The translations under genes and the position numbers were made by a program. From positions 1 to 34,380 of the forward strand of contig CAYFMG010000010.1 in assembly GCA_964344155.1 (NCBI GenBank): a stretch of DNA of 34,380 bases. Reading direction: 5' to 3'. This DNA comes from UBA6164 sp964344155 (GTDB lineage: Bacteria; Patescibacteriota; Gracilibacteria; BD1-5; UBA6164). A model generated the notes under the pieces. The model made no database searches and was not told the origin of the DNA. It saw only the letters and a program-made list of their open reading frames with translations. Shown here in pieces: positions 16,882-27,708 of the stretch (position 1 is the stretch's first letter; every line of letters starts with the position of its first letter).

Positions 16882-19800
16882 ATGCCTGAAAATATTGCAG
16901 ACTTAATAAACCAAATTGAATTGTCAGATTCAAATCAAGAGATTGAGAATGAAACTATAAAAAGTGTCAAAGAAGCTCAATCTATTTTGGCTTCTGCTCA
17001 AAATACCTCACTATATGATAAATTTCAAAAAGAATACGATGATGTAAGACAAGAAGTTATAGCTTCTCTTAAAAATGACAGAGAAATTACAAAAGATGAG
17101 CTTATGAATATAAAGCAGGAAGTAATGGATATGAAAAATCTTAAAAACCAAACATGGGATTCTAATAATGGTTTCTGACCTGAGACTCAAGAAAGAATAG
17201 ATAGAAGAGAAAAATGGAAAAATGAAGAAAAAATAAAAAATATGAATAGTAAAGAATTAAAAGCTTTTACTATTGATGCAATTTATAATAATCCTCAAAA
17301 TATTGAACATATTATAAATAATATTTCTAATGATAACCTAACTCACCTTTTAAAATCTTTAAATGATGAAAATCGTAATGATTTCTTTATCTTAACTGCT
17401 GATATTAACAATACCTCTATAACTGAAAAAATTATATCTTCTCTTGATTCTACATTACTAAAAGCTTTTACTATTGATGCGACTTATAATAATCCTCAAA
17501 ATATTGAACACATTATAAATAATACTTCTAATAATAATCTAACTCACCTTTTAAAATCTTTAAATTATGAAAGTCTTAATAATTTCTTTATCTTCACTGC
17601 TGATATTAACAATACCTCTATAACTGAAAAAATCATCTCTTCTCTTGATTCTGAATTACTAGAAGTTTTTACTATTGATGCAATTTATAATAATCCTCAA
17701 AATATTGAACACATTATAAATAATATTTCTAATGGTGACCTAACTCACCTTTTAAAATCTTTAAATTATGAAAGTCTTAATAATTTCTTTATCTTCACTG
17801 CTGATATTAACAATACCTCTATAACTGAAAAAATCATCTCTTCTCTTGATTCTGAATTACTAGAAGTTTTTACTATTGATGCAATTTATAATAATCCTCA
17901 AAATATTGAACACATTATAAATAATATTTCTAATGGTGACCTAACTCACCTTTTAAAATCTTTAAATGATCAAAAGTGTAATGCTTTCTTTACCTTAACT
18001 TCTTATATTAATAATCCTTCTACAACTGAAAAATTTATTTCTTCTCTTAATCCTGAATTATTAAGAACCTTTACTATTAATGCTATTTATTATAATAATA
18101 ATCAAAATATTGAACATCTCGTAAGTAGTATTTCTAGTGAAAAACTAAACTATCTTCTTAAATCTTTAGATAAAAAGAATATTGATGATTTTTTCTATAT
18201 ACTTTCTCAAGATAATAATAATTTTTTAGTTTCTCCAGATATAATTTTAAACTTAGATAATGATTTATTAATAAACCTTCTAAAATTAGAATGAATAAAT
18301 ATAAATGAAACTATTCTAAGTAAAATGTCTAATGAACAAATAAATAAATTATTAAAGAAGTTAGATGATTTAACTACTTATTATGAAAATATTAGTAATA
18401 AAAAATTAGTTTCTAAATATAAAGGCAACGAAATAAATATTAATGATATTATAAATAATGAAGATTTGCTTAATAATATTGATACAAATGCAGAAAATAT
18501 TATTAAAATAATTAACAATAGTAGAAAATTAAGAGAAGCTATAGCTAATATAATTTTAAATAAAGCTGTTAAAACTGTTGAAGCTGTTGAAACTGTTGAA
18601 ACTGATGAAACTGATGAAACTGTTGAAACTGTTGAAACTGATGAAACTGTTGAAACTGTTGAAACTGTTGAAACTGNNNNNNNNNNNNNNNNNNNNNNNN
18701 NNNNNNNNNNNNNNNNNNNNNNNNNNNNNNNNNNNNNNNNNNNNNNNNNNNNNNNNNNNNNNNNNNNNNNNNNNNNGTTGAAACTGTTGAAACTGATGAA
18801 ACTGTTGAAACTGTTGAAACTGTTGAAACTGTTGAAACTGTTGAAACTGTTGAAACTGTTGAAACTGATGAAACTGTTGAAGCTAATGAAACTGTTGAAG
18901 CTAATGAAACTGTTGAAGCTAATGAAACTGATGAAACTGTTGAAGCTAATGAAACTGATGAAACTGTTGAAACTGATGAAACTGTTGAAACTGTTGAAAC
19001 TGATGAAACTGTTGAAACTGATGAAACTGTTGAAACTGTTGAAACTGTTGAAACTGATGAAACTGTTGAAACTGATGAAACTGATGAAACTGTTGAAACT
19101 GATGAAACTGTTGAAGCTAATGAAACTGTTGAAGCATATATAAAAGAAGGTGAAAAAGTAAGAGAAATATGAGATTTCTTTAAAGAAAAATGACATGGTA
19201 ACTTTTCAATATGAATAATTAATGAATTTGAAAGTTTTAGAAAAAATAACAAAGATATAACAAACAATGATGAAATAATAAATCTATTTATTGAAAAATA
19301 TTGATTTAATGATATATGAGAACATCCATTAAAATATTTAGCTATAACAGAATTAAAAAGTAAAATTCTAGAAGATGAACAAAATTTAATAATAAATGAT
19401 AAAGAAACAAAAATAGCTAAAGCTAAATTAATTCTATGAGAAATATCAGAAGAAGAATATAATAAATTAATACAAAATAAATTACAAGAAAAATATAACA
19501 ACTCAAACCAAGAAACAGAAACTGATAGTCAAGAACAAGAAACAAATACAGAACAAAATAGTAAATCAAACTTTGATATCCCTGAAATAACAGAAATAGA
19601 TTGAAAATATAGTATAGAATCTAATTCTGGAGAAAAAATCGAGATAAGTAAAAATGATAAAGAACTAATTGAAGAATTCCCTGAAGTAAAAGATAAACTT
19701 GTTAAATTCCATGAATTCTTTAAAGAAATAAACCTAGAATCAATGTGGACATATAGAGACCAATTAGCAACATCTATTTGAGTAAGAACAATAAACTTTG

Positions 19801-20081
19801 AAAATGGAGATGCCTACTCTGAAGCAGATCTATTAAGATACTGAAACTCTATAATAAAAGCAATAAACAATATGTCTGAAGATGAAAACTTAACTAAAGC
19901 AACAACAATAAGTTGATTAAATACACAATTAAGAGAATTCTCTTGAGCATGAAGTATGATGAGTGATAATAAGACTAATACTATAGACTGAAAAGATAAG
20001 TTTATATGATTACTAAGAACAAAAGGAGTACTAAGAGAATGAATCTTTTATAAAGAAGAATTTAGAAAATACCTAAAATAA
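16882..20081 (+). CDS. Very large repeat protein, paralogue B (contains assembly gap)
   Basis: About 1030 residues plus an unknown gap. The order is: N-terminal domain shared with the 14502 protein ('PENIADLINQIELSDSNQEI', then 'LYDKFQKEY'); five 67-residue helical repeats from 17263, each with 'FTIDAIYNNPQNIEHIINNI' and 'LTHLLKSL'; an Asn/Lys-rich linker; an acidic 3-residue repeat region (ETV/ETD/EAN) split by Ns; and a C-terminal domain shared with the 14502 protein ('LVKFHEFFKEINLESMWTYRDQL'). Start at 16882 rather than 16846, which is inside the promoter and has no counterpart in the paralogue. The frame differs across the Ns because the gap size is a placeholder. No signal peptide. Function unknown. 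Confidence 0.8.
17263..18270 (+). repeat. Five tandem 201-bp (67-residue) repeats
   Basis: Units begin near 17263, 17464, 17665, 17866 and 18067, spaced exactly 201 bp, with a degenerate sixth. Bases from about 17564-17764 and 17765-17965 look identical, indicating a recent unit duplication. Each unit reads as a pair of about 33-residue helical segments, resembling alpha-solenoid repeats. Confidence 0.9.
18562..19136 (+). repeat. 9-bp minisatellite coding for acidic 3-residue repeats
   Basis: Units GAAACTGTT, GAAACTGAT and GAAGCTAAT encode ETV, ETD and EAN. About 12 units precede and about 40 follow the Ns. All other frames are open too, giving spurious long ORFs on both strands. Confidence 0.95.
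18677..18776. other. Assembly gap of 100 Ns
   Basis: Exactly 100 Ns, a conventional placeholder, inside the 9-bp minisatellite. The coding frame before and after it agrees only if the real gap is not 100 bases. Confidence 0.98.
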
Positions 20082-20116
20082 AAAAATAATGATTTTTTAA
20101 AAAATCATTATTTTTT
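20081..20116. terminator. Perfect 36-bp palindrome, bidirectional terminator
   Basis: AAAAAATAATGATTTTTT and its exact complement between the 16882 gene stop and the converging aminotransferase stop (20116-20118). Confidence 0.85.
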
Positions 20117-21018
20117 TATAACTCAACCCTTGTTAACCACCCCTCAAACTCACTAATCTTTCAAGCCATAACATCATCAAAAGTCTTTTTTATATCCTCA
20201 AACACAGGCCTGTTAGCAGGTAAATCATACTGCTCTATTTTTTTCACTGGAGTAACTCTTACAGCAGTTCAAGTCATAAATACCTCATCAGCTATAAAAA
20301 GCTCTGTTTTATCTATCTGTCTCTCTATAACAGTATATCATTTATACCTAGCTAATTCTATAACTGAAGCTCTTGTAATTCATTCAAGTATATCATCTGT
20401 TACAGTTGGAGTATAAATAACTCAGTCTCTTACCATAAATAAGTTCATAGCACTTCCCTCACTGATTTTTCACTGAGCATTTAATAATATAGCATCATCA
20501 TATCACCTATTTACAGCCTCTGTTTTAGCAAGAGCACTTGTAATATAAGCTCATGATATTTTTCACCTAAGTGGAAAAGACTGATCATTTTGTCTTAAAT
20601 ATGAACTAATAGTACAAGTAATACCATCAGGAGAAAGATAATCTCAAAGCTCTAGTCAATATAATAAAAAATCTTTTTCTATATCATGAAGCCTAGGAGA
20701 TAAATCTAAATCACTTGTATAAACAAGAGGCCTTATATAAATATCCTTATTTGGTTTATTTTTTGTAATTAACTCTCTTATCTTTTCTTCTATAAACTTC
20801 TCTGAATACTCTGCTCATAAATACTTAGCACTCAAAGATAATCTTTTTGTATGTTTGTCTAATCTAAATAACACAAAACTATTATTATCAAATATTGCTC
20901 TTAATCATCAAAAAGCTCAAATACCATACTGCAAAGCATGTGTAGCTATAGAAACATTAGCCTCACTAAACTTTTTCCACTCTCAAGCATGATATGCATA
21001 CTCTAAAAAATTTTTCAT
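20116..21018 (-). CDS. Class IV (IlvE-type) branched-chain amino acid aminotransferase
   Basis: 300 residues. Has 'HALQYGIGAFGGLRAI' near the start, 'RLDKHTKRL', 'YIRPLVY', the PLP Lys in 'YITSALAKTEAVNRGYDDAIL', and 'GKISEGSAMNLFMVRDGVIYTP' plus 'EGITRASVIELA' and 'FMTGTAVRVTPV'. These are the fold-type IV signatures of IlvE; a D-amino acid aminotransferase or ADC lyase is less likely given the full IlvE-like C-terminus. Transfers amino groups between glutamate and Leu/Ile/Val. Genomes of this lineage usually lack full branched-chain pathways, so salvage or keto-acid use is probable (inference). Confidence 0.88.
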
Positions 21019-21043
21019 CTGTATTATGATTAATATGTAAAAT

Positions 21044-21077
21044 AAAAGAATCAGAAAATATATTTTCTGATTCTTTT
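21044..21077. terminator. Perfect 34-bp palindrome, gyrA terminator
   Basis: AAAAGAATCAGAAAATA and its exact complement, directly after the gyrA stop (21078-21080) in the minus direction and upstream of the aminotransferase start. Confidence 0.85.
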
Positions 21078-23630
21078 TTACTCAACATCTTCACCTTCTC
21101 TAACTATAGAAGCTCTTACTACTTTATCACCAGATTTTTTCAATTTTGTCAAAATTACTCATTGAGTTACTCTTGATGTTTTTCTAATTCATTTAAGATT
21201 CATCCTAATAGTTTGACCTCATTTAGATATAAGTATTATATCAGATGTTTTTCTATCAGACTCAGATAACATATTAGCCGAAATAACATTACCTGTCTTT
21301 TTAGTCATAGCCATAGCTTTTACTCATGTTCATCATCTCTTTTGATTTCTATACTCTTCTATACTTGTAAGTTTTCACATACCATTCTCAGTAACTATAA
21401 ATACAAATTCATGTTCTTGTCATACTATTGTTACTTCTACTACTCTATCGTCTTCTTTTAGTTTTATTCATCTTACTCATGAAGCTGCTCTACCCATTGG
21501 TCTAACATCATCTTCTGAGAACTGTATAGCCTTACCTTCATTTGTAGCTATAAATATAGAATCCTCTCAACTAGTTGTTTTTACCCAACTTAGATTATCT
21601 CATTCTTTTACTCATAGTACTTTTAATCAGTTTGCTCTTATGTTTTTAACTTGATCCATTTCAAGTTTTTTAACTTGTCCGTTTGTAGTAACAAAGAATA
21701 AATACTTGTTTTGTTCTTTTGAAATATCCATAATAGCAGCTACTTCTTCATCTTTTTGTAATCAAACAAAGTTTATCACAGGTTGTCCTTTTGCTGTTCT
21801 ATTTGTTTCTGGTATTTCATAAGCAGGAAGTGTAAATACTCTACCCTTAGTTGTAAAATATAATAAATCAGAATGATTTTGAGTAGGTATTATTAATTTG
21901 ATTTCATCATCTTCTTTTGCTCATGTTGCTACTCATTTACCTCATCTTCTTTGAGTTCTAAAACTATCTGCTTTAAGTCTCTTAATATACGATTTTTGAG
22001 TTAATACAACAAATACTTCTTCATTTGGTATTGTGTCTTTTGGATTAAACTCTCCTATTTTCCCTGCATTTACTTGTGTTCTTCTTTCATCTCCAAATTT
22101 TTCTTTTACTTCATCTAACTCTTCTATGATTATAGAAACTATTCTTTCTGGTTTAGCTAATATATCTTTTAAGTCAGCAATTAATAATAATTTTTCATTT
22201 AATTCATCTTCTATTTTCTTTCTCTCAAGTCCAGCCAATTTGTTAAGTCTCATCTCTAGAATTGCTTCTGCTTGAATTTGAGATAAGTCAAAGTTTTTTT
22301 GTAAGGCTACTTTTGCTTCTTCTTTTGTATTAGCTGCTTTAATTGTAGCTATTATTTCATCTATATGATCAAGTGCGTGTTTTAATCATTCCAAAATATG
22401 TGCTCTTGCTTCAGCTATTTTTAATTCATATCTTGTTCTTCTTTCAACTACTTCTTTTCTATGATCTATAAATGCTACTAAAAAGTCTTTTAAGTTATAT
22501 AATCTTGGTTGTCTTCATCTTTCTCATAGACCTATCATATTGTAACCAAAACTTGTTTGTAATGGTGTAAGTTTGTATAATAGGTTTAATACTTTTTTAG
22601 GAAAAGCATCTTTTTTAAGCTCAACTATAATTCTTACTGAGTCTTTATTTGATTCATCTCTTAGTTCACTTATTCAAACTATTTTTTTATCTCTTACTAA
22701 ATCTGCTATTTTTTCTACTAAGTTTGCTTTATTTAATCCATATGGGATTTCAGAAATATTTATTATACTTCTTCCTCTTTTCCCTTCTTCTATATTTGCT
22801 ACTCATCTCATTTTTACAGATCATCTACCTGTAGAATAAGCTGTTAACATAGCTTCTTTATCATATACAATTCATCCTGTTGGGAAATCTGGTCATTTTA
22901 CATATTCCATTAAATCCTCAACTGTTATTTCTTCAGGATTTGGTACTTTCAATAGATATTCTACAGCATCTATTAATTCAGATAAATTATGAGGTGGTAT
23001 ATTTGTTGCCATACCTACTGCAATACCCATTACTCAGTTCATAAGTAAGTTTGGTATTCTTGTTGGCATAACTGTTGGCTCCTTTCTTGTTGTATCAAAG
23101 TTATCTCTAAAATCTACTGTTTCTTTTTCTATATCTGCTAGCATGTATTCAGCTAGTTTTGTCATCTTTGCTTCCGTATATCTATAGGCAGCTGCTCAGT
23201 CACCATCCATTGATCAAAAGTTACCTTGACCATTAACAAGTGGATATCTCAAAGAGAAGTCTTGAGCCATTCTAACCATAGCTTCATATACTGAACTATC
23301 ACCATGTGGATGATAATTTCAAAGTACATGACCTACTACTGTTGCTGATTTTCTAAACTTTGCTCCTGCTTTTAAACCTTGTTCATGCATAGAATACATT
23401 ATTCTTCTATGTACTGGTTTAAATCAATCTCTTATATCTGGTAAGGCTCTACTTACAATTACACTCATCGCATAATCTAAGTAACAGTCCTCCATTTCTG
23501 TTCTTATACTTCTATTAGAATCTCATTCATATGTTATACCTTGAGGTATATCTAGTCATGTTTGTTCTTCTTCATTTTGTTCATCATTTGTATTTTCTTC
23601 TAGATTTTGGTTTTCTAAATTTTCTGACAT
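21078..23630 (-). CDS. gyrA: DNA gyrase subunit A
   Basis: 850 residues. After an acidic Asn/Glu-rich N-terminal extension come 'EMEDCYLDYAMSVIVSRALP', 'RDGLKPVHRRIMYSM', the QRDR 'HPHGDSSVYEAMVRMAQ' with the wild-type Ser, 'VNGQGNFGSMDGDGAAAYRY' containing the catalytic Tyr, and a six-bladed C-terminal pinwheel. The GyrA box 'QRRGGKG' is present with glycines encoded by TGA, which identifies gyrase rather than topoisomerase IV. It works with GyrB to introduce negative supercoils. No gyrB nearby. Terminator palindrome immediately downstream. Confidence 0.96.
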
Positions 23631-23794
23631 ATTTTTTTATTATAAAATATAACACTCTAAATATACTGATTTTCTCTTAAATTTCAAGAAAAAAAGGCTT
23701 TATTTGTTAAAAAGTTATAGTTTTTTAACATTTAATTTTTGATTTTTTATTCATCAGATTATAATACAAAAAATAATTAAATAAAAATATAAAA

Positions 23795-24973
23795 ATGAAA
23801 GCAATAATACTAGCTGCATGAAAATGAACTCGTCTAAGACCTCTTACAAACACTATTCCAAAACCTCTTATAAAAATATTTGGTAAATCTATTTTAGAAC
23901 ACAATATAAAATCTATTTATAAACATGTAACTGAAATAATAATAGTTGTAAAATATAAAGCAGACTTAATAAAAGAAAGCTTGTGAGATAACTATAAATG
24001 AGTAAAAATTACATACCATGAACAAGTAAAAGAAAAATGAACAGCTGCAGCTATTAGATGAATAAAATCAGATATAGATGTTTTAGTTATGAATTGAGAT
24101 AGTATATTTGATAAAGATGATTTGGAAAAATTATTAAAACACCCTTGATATTGAGTATTAGTAAAAAAAGTTAAAGATCCTTCTAAATATTGAATTTTTG
24201 AACTTGATATAGAAAAAAATGTAAAAAATATAGTTGAAAAACCAAAAAAAGATATATGAAACTTAGCTAACCTATGAGTATATAAATTTGATCCTCAAAT
24301 TCTTGAAATAGTTAATGATATTCCCCTTTCTTCAAGATGAGAATATGAAATAACTGATGCTATAAATGAATTTGTAAAGACTTTTCCTCTAAAACCATTT
24401 AAAATAGAAGGTGAATTTATAGATGTTTGATATGCTCCAGATATTTTAACAGCAAACTCACATTTTTTAAACAATTTGAAAAAATCTAAAATAAAATGAG
24501 AAATTGAAGGGTGAGTAACTATTAAATGAAATATAGTTTTGGAAAAAGGTGCTATTTTGAAATCATGAACTTATATAGAATGAAATGCTTATATATGAAA
24601 AAACTCTTCTATTTGACCAAATACTTATATAAGATGAAATACTTCTATCTGAAAATGATCTAAAATCTGAAATGCTGTTGAAATAAAAAATTCTTCTATA
24701 TGAGATAAAACAAATGTTGCCCATCTTAGCTATATTTGAGACTCTATTATATGAAATAATGTAAATATTGGTTGAGGCTTTATTACAGCAAACCTTAGAC
24801 ATGATAAAGCAAATATAAAAATACCTGTTAAATGAGTATTAACAGACACGGGTACTCATAAATTTTGAGTAATTATAGCAGATAATTGTAAGACCTGAAT
24901 AAACTCTTCCTCTATGCCCTGAAGAGTCCTTGAAAACAATACTTTTACAAATCCATGAACTATAATAAAATAA
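23795..24973 (+). CDS. GlmU-like sugar-1-phosphate nucleotidyltransferase with left-handed beta-helix
   Basis: 392 residues. The N-terminal pyrophosphorylase begins MKAIILAAGKGTRLRPLTNT with 'PKPL', 'VMNGDSIFD' (metal Asp), 'VEKPKK' and 'EGEFIDVGYAPD'. The C-terminal half is a hexapeptide-repeat beta-helix ('IKGNIVLEKGAILKSG...IGKNSSIGPNTYI') with 'VAHLSYIGDSIIGNNVNIGG' and 'ANLRHD', as in archaeal-type bifunctional GlmU-like enzymes. Likely makes UDP-GlcNAc and/or dTDP-glucose for surface glycans. The beta-helix glycines are mostly TGA, giving dense clusters of in-frame TGA. A TATAAT (23760-23765) lies about 30 bases upstream. Confidence 0.88.
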
Positions 24974-25011
24974 AAAAAGAACAGGATTAAAATTAATCTT
25001 GTTCTTTTTTT
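24973..25011. terminator. Bidirectional hairpin terminator
   Basis: AAAAAAGAACA...TGTTCTTTTTT arms with an inner GATTAA/TTAATC stem, between the 23795 gene and the converging rpmA. Confidence 0.8.
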
Positions 25012-25023
25012 ATTGAATTTTAA

Positions 25024-25296
25024 TTATACAACAGAAACATATGTGTCTTTGTATACTCTACCATCATATCTTTTTCTTTTCTTTTCAGAAAAAGTAACAG
25101 TTCCTTCAGTAGTAGCGAAAAGAGTAAAATCTTTTCATTGAGAAACACCTTCAGCTGGCCAGAATTTATTACCTTTTTGTTTAACGATAATATTTCCTGA
25201 AATAGCTTTTTGTCCTCAGAATAGTTTCACACCAAGTCTTTTGGCGTTACTATCTCTACCATTATTAGTAGATCATTGAGCCTTCTTGTGAGCCAT
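25024..25296 (-). CDS. rpmA: Ribosomal protein bL27
   Basis: 90 residues starting MAHKKAQGSTNNGRDSNAKR, the classic bL27 N-terminus (here without the cleaved extension of Firmicutes), with 'LGVKLFGGQ' and 'GNIIVKQKG' following. Large-subunit protein near the peptidyl-transferase centre. Usually paired with rplU (bL21), which is absent here; instead it closes the ribosomal gene block after rpsG. Eight glycines are GGN and three TGA. Confidence 0.96.
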
Positions 25297-25334
25297 TGTT
25301 TAAAAAATTATTAACTAAAAAAATTATATATAAA

Positions 25335-25769
25335 TTATCTGTTTGCAAATCTAGCAAATGCTTTATTAGCTTCTGCCATTTTATAAACTTCTAATTTTTT
25401 CTTGTAAGCAGAACCAGTTTCATTAGCAGCTTCGATTAACTCTAAAGCTAAAAACTTAGAAAAAGCAGCACCTTTTTTATTTCTAGCAGCATCAATTAAC
25501 CATTTAGCAGCTAAAAACAATTGTCTTTTAGGTTTTACTTCTTGAGGTACTTGGTAAATAGATCCTCATACTCTCTTTGGTCTAACTTCTATTTTTGGAA
25601 CTACATTTTCCAAAGCTTTATCAAAAATTGCTTTAGGATTTTTTTGTCCTTTAGCTTTTATTTCTTCAAAAGTATCAGCCATAATTTTCTTAGCTAAACT
25701 TTTTTTACCATCTAACATCACATAGTTAACAAATTTGTCCATCATAGACATTTCACTGTTTGTTTTCAT
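25335..25769 (-). CDS. rpsG: Ribosomal protein uS7
   Basis: 144 residues. Contains 'MMDKFVNYVMLDGKKSLAKK', 'NPKAIFDKALENVVPKIEVR' and 'LAAKWLIDAARNKKG' with the usual C-terminal 'EANKAFARFANR'. One TGA glycine (VG|SIYQVP) splits the standard-code reading frame. Binds the 3' domain of 16S rRNA. Normally it directly follows rpsL; here a 149-bp palindromic element separates them. No fusA follows; rpmA does. Confidence 0.95.
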
Positions 25770-25847
25770 GTTTATATAACAATTATTAAATATTATTTCG
25801 CGGTTATGTTTTCAGTAATTGTTAAACTTACTCCGCTAATTAATAAT

Positions 25848-25996
25848 AATCCATCAGCCTATCGGCAGCTTCCTTTAATACTAAAGGAAGCCTCTACTAA
25901 AACGTTTTTATTTAAATTTAAGTAAAATTATATTAATACTTAAATCAATTTTCTTCCTTTAGTATTAAAGGAAGTACCACGAAGTGGGGATGGATT
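25848..25996. repeat. Palindromic repeat family B, copy 2, between rpsL and rpsG
   Basis: 149 bp bounded by AATCC and GGATT, with GCCTATCGGC, CTTCCTTTA...TAAAGGAAG (twice, once in each half) and CCACGAAGTGGGG hairpins. The right end is nearly identical to that of copy 1 (3804-3923). It begins 5 bases after the rpsL stop. Confidence 0.8.
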
Positions 25997-26001
25997 ATTT
26001 A

Positions 26002-26418
26002 TTATTTTGGTTTTTTAGCACCATATAAAGATCTACCTTGTTTTCTGTTTTGTACTCATTCACAATCAAGTACTCATCTTACAACATGGTATCTTACTCA
26101 TGGTAAATCTTTTACTCTACCACCTCTAATAGCAACAACAGAGTGTTCTTGTAAGTTGTGTCCTTCACCTCAGATGTAGGCATTAACTTCCATACCATTA
26201 GTTAATCTAACTCTTGCAACTTTTCTAAGCGCCGAGTTTGGTTTTTTAGGTGTCATAGTAGTAACCTTTACACATACTCCTCTTTTTTGAGGACATCCAC
26301 CTGGCATAACAGATTGAGTTTTCTTAATAGAATTTTTAATCATTTGTAATGCAGGAGATTTACTTTTAACAGAAGGAGTTCTTCTCTTTCTTCTGATTAA
26401 TTGATTAATAGTAGGCAT
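26002..26418 (-). CDS. rpsL: Ribosomal protein uS12
   Basis: 138 residues, about 14 more than the common 124. The start MPTINQLIRRKRRTPSVKSK and 'SPALQ' is followed by an insertion of roughly a dozen residues (MIKNSIKKTQSV) before 'CPQKRGVCVKVTTMTPKKPN'. The decoding loop 'KPNSALRKVARVRL' and 'GEGHNLQEHSVVAIRGGRVK' are intact. Part of the decoding centre. About ten glycines are GGN and four TGA. Confidence 0.95.
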
Positions 26419-26457
26419 TTTCTGGTTATTGTTAGTAAATTAATCTTAATTCAAAAA

Positions 26458-26850
26458 TTATCTTTTTGACCATTGCATTCCTTTTCTGGCTTTATGTCTC
26501 CCTGGTTTCTTTCTTTCAGCTTTTCTAGCATCACGAGTAAGTAAACCTGCGGCTTTTAAAACCTTTTTAAAACCTTCATCACTTGAAGCTAAGCTTCTAG
26601 CAAGTCCGTGTCTGATAGCTTCAGCTTGTGCTGAAACACCAGAACCAGAAATTTTTACTTCAAAGTAAAAGTTTTCTTTTACTTTACAAAGTTTTAATGG
26701 AGAATAAATAGTATCAAATAAATCTGATCTTGTTATATACTCAGATATTTTTTTACCATTAACCATGTCTTCTCATTTTCACTCAAATAATTTTACTTGA
26801 GCAGAAGCTGTTTTTCTTTTTCAAATAGTATAATTGTATTTAGTAGCCAT
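26458..26850 (-). CDS. rpsI: Ribosomal protein uS9
   Basis: 130 residues, normal length. The true start is ATG at 26850 (MATKYNYTIGKRKTASAQVK); TGA glycines near the start would make a standard-code caller begin later, at 26766. 'GSGVSAQAEAIRHGLARSL' and the C-terminal 'RKKPGRHKARKGMQWSKR' are typical; the final KR tail contacts P-site tRNA. Follows rplM with a 9-base gap. Confidence 0.96.
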
Positions 26851-26859
26851 ATCAAGTTA

Positions 26860-27288
26860 TTATTTAATAAGTTCTGGTTTTTGAGCAACATAAGTATGTT
26901 CAGCTCATGTAAATAGTTTTAATCTAGATATCATCCCTGGTCTTAATTTATTTTTCGGTAACATTCCACTAACAGCAAATTCTAATGCTTTAGTTGGTTT
27001 TTTAACTAGTAAATCTTCTAAAGAGATTTCTTTAAGACCTCATAAGTAACCTGTATGTCTGTAATACATTTTATCAGTTGCTTTTTTACCAGTAACTTTA
27101 AATTTATCACAGTTTGTTACTACTACATAATCCCCATTATCTAGATGTGGAGCAAATGAAGCTTTGTTTTTACCTTTTAGTACAACAGCAATTTGTGTTG
27201 CTAATCTACCTAAAGTTTTTCCTTCAGCATCAATTACATACCATTTCCTTTCATTACCTTTTAATTGTGTTGGAGTAATAGTTTTCAT
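26860..27288 (-). CDS. rplM: Ribosomal protein uL13
   Basis: 142 residues. 'KWYVIDAEGKTLGRLATQIA', 'DYVVVTNCDKFKVTGKK', 'YYRHTGYLGGLKEISLEDLL' and 'AVSGMLPKNKLRPGMISRLK' match uL13 throughout. TGA glycines in 'YLGGL' interrupt the standard-code frame. Directly upstream of rpsI, the conserved rplM-rpsI pair. Confidence 0.96.
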
Positions 27289-27312
27289 TTCTATTATATT
27301 AAGTGTAATAAA

Positions 27313-27675
27313 TTAAACTAATTCTAATTTTACAATTTTAGCATTGTCACCATCTCTTAATTTGACAGCTGTAGCTCTTGTAAAACCAGATGTTTTATTT
27401 CCTTTATATTTAGGAGCAACATTTTTGAATAATTCAATTGAAGCTTCCTTTGTAAATAGATATTTCATTACATATCTAATTGCATTCATTTCATCTTTTG
27501 TATTTACAGTATTGATAAGTTTATCAATCATTGGTACTACTAAAGCAGCTTTTTTTTCAGTTGTTTTAATAGACTTGTGTAAGAAAAAAGATGTTAGTAA
27601 GTTTCTTTGCATAGCATCTCTATGTGCAAAACTTTTGTTGTTAAACTTTAAGTGTTTTCTAACCCTATGTCTCAT
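27313..27675 (-). CDS. rplQ: Ribosomal protein bL17
   Basis: 120 residues starting MRHRVRKHLKFNNKSFAHRD, with 'LLTSFFLHKSIKTTEKKA' and 'YTRA'-like 'SGFTRATAVKLRDGDNAKI' at the C-terminus. Located directly after rpoA, the normal alpha-operon order. Glycines here are GGN, so the frame is open under the standard code too. Confidence 0.96.
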   Translation of the reverse strand: MRHRVRKHLKFNNKSFAHRDAMQRNLLTSFFLHKSIKTTEKKAALVVPMIDKLINTVNTKDEMNAIRYVMKYLFTKEASIELFKNVAPKYKGNKTSGFTRATAVKLRDGDNAKIVKLELV

Positions 27676-27708
27676 TTTTTATAAGTTTATAATTATAAAT
27701 TAGACTTA

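Noticed and set aside
17263..18270. CRISPR-like array
   Set aside because: The 201-bp repeats are continuous, in frame and without spacers; they are protein repeats.
18325..19196. Several long overlapping ORFs on both strands in the repeat region
   Set aside because: The 9-bp repeat has no stop in any frame, so every frame is open. Only the frame giving ETV/ETD joins the real N- and C-terminal domains.
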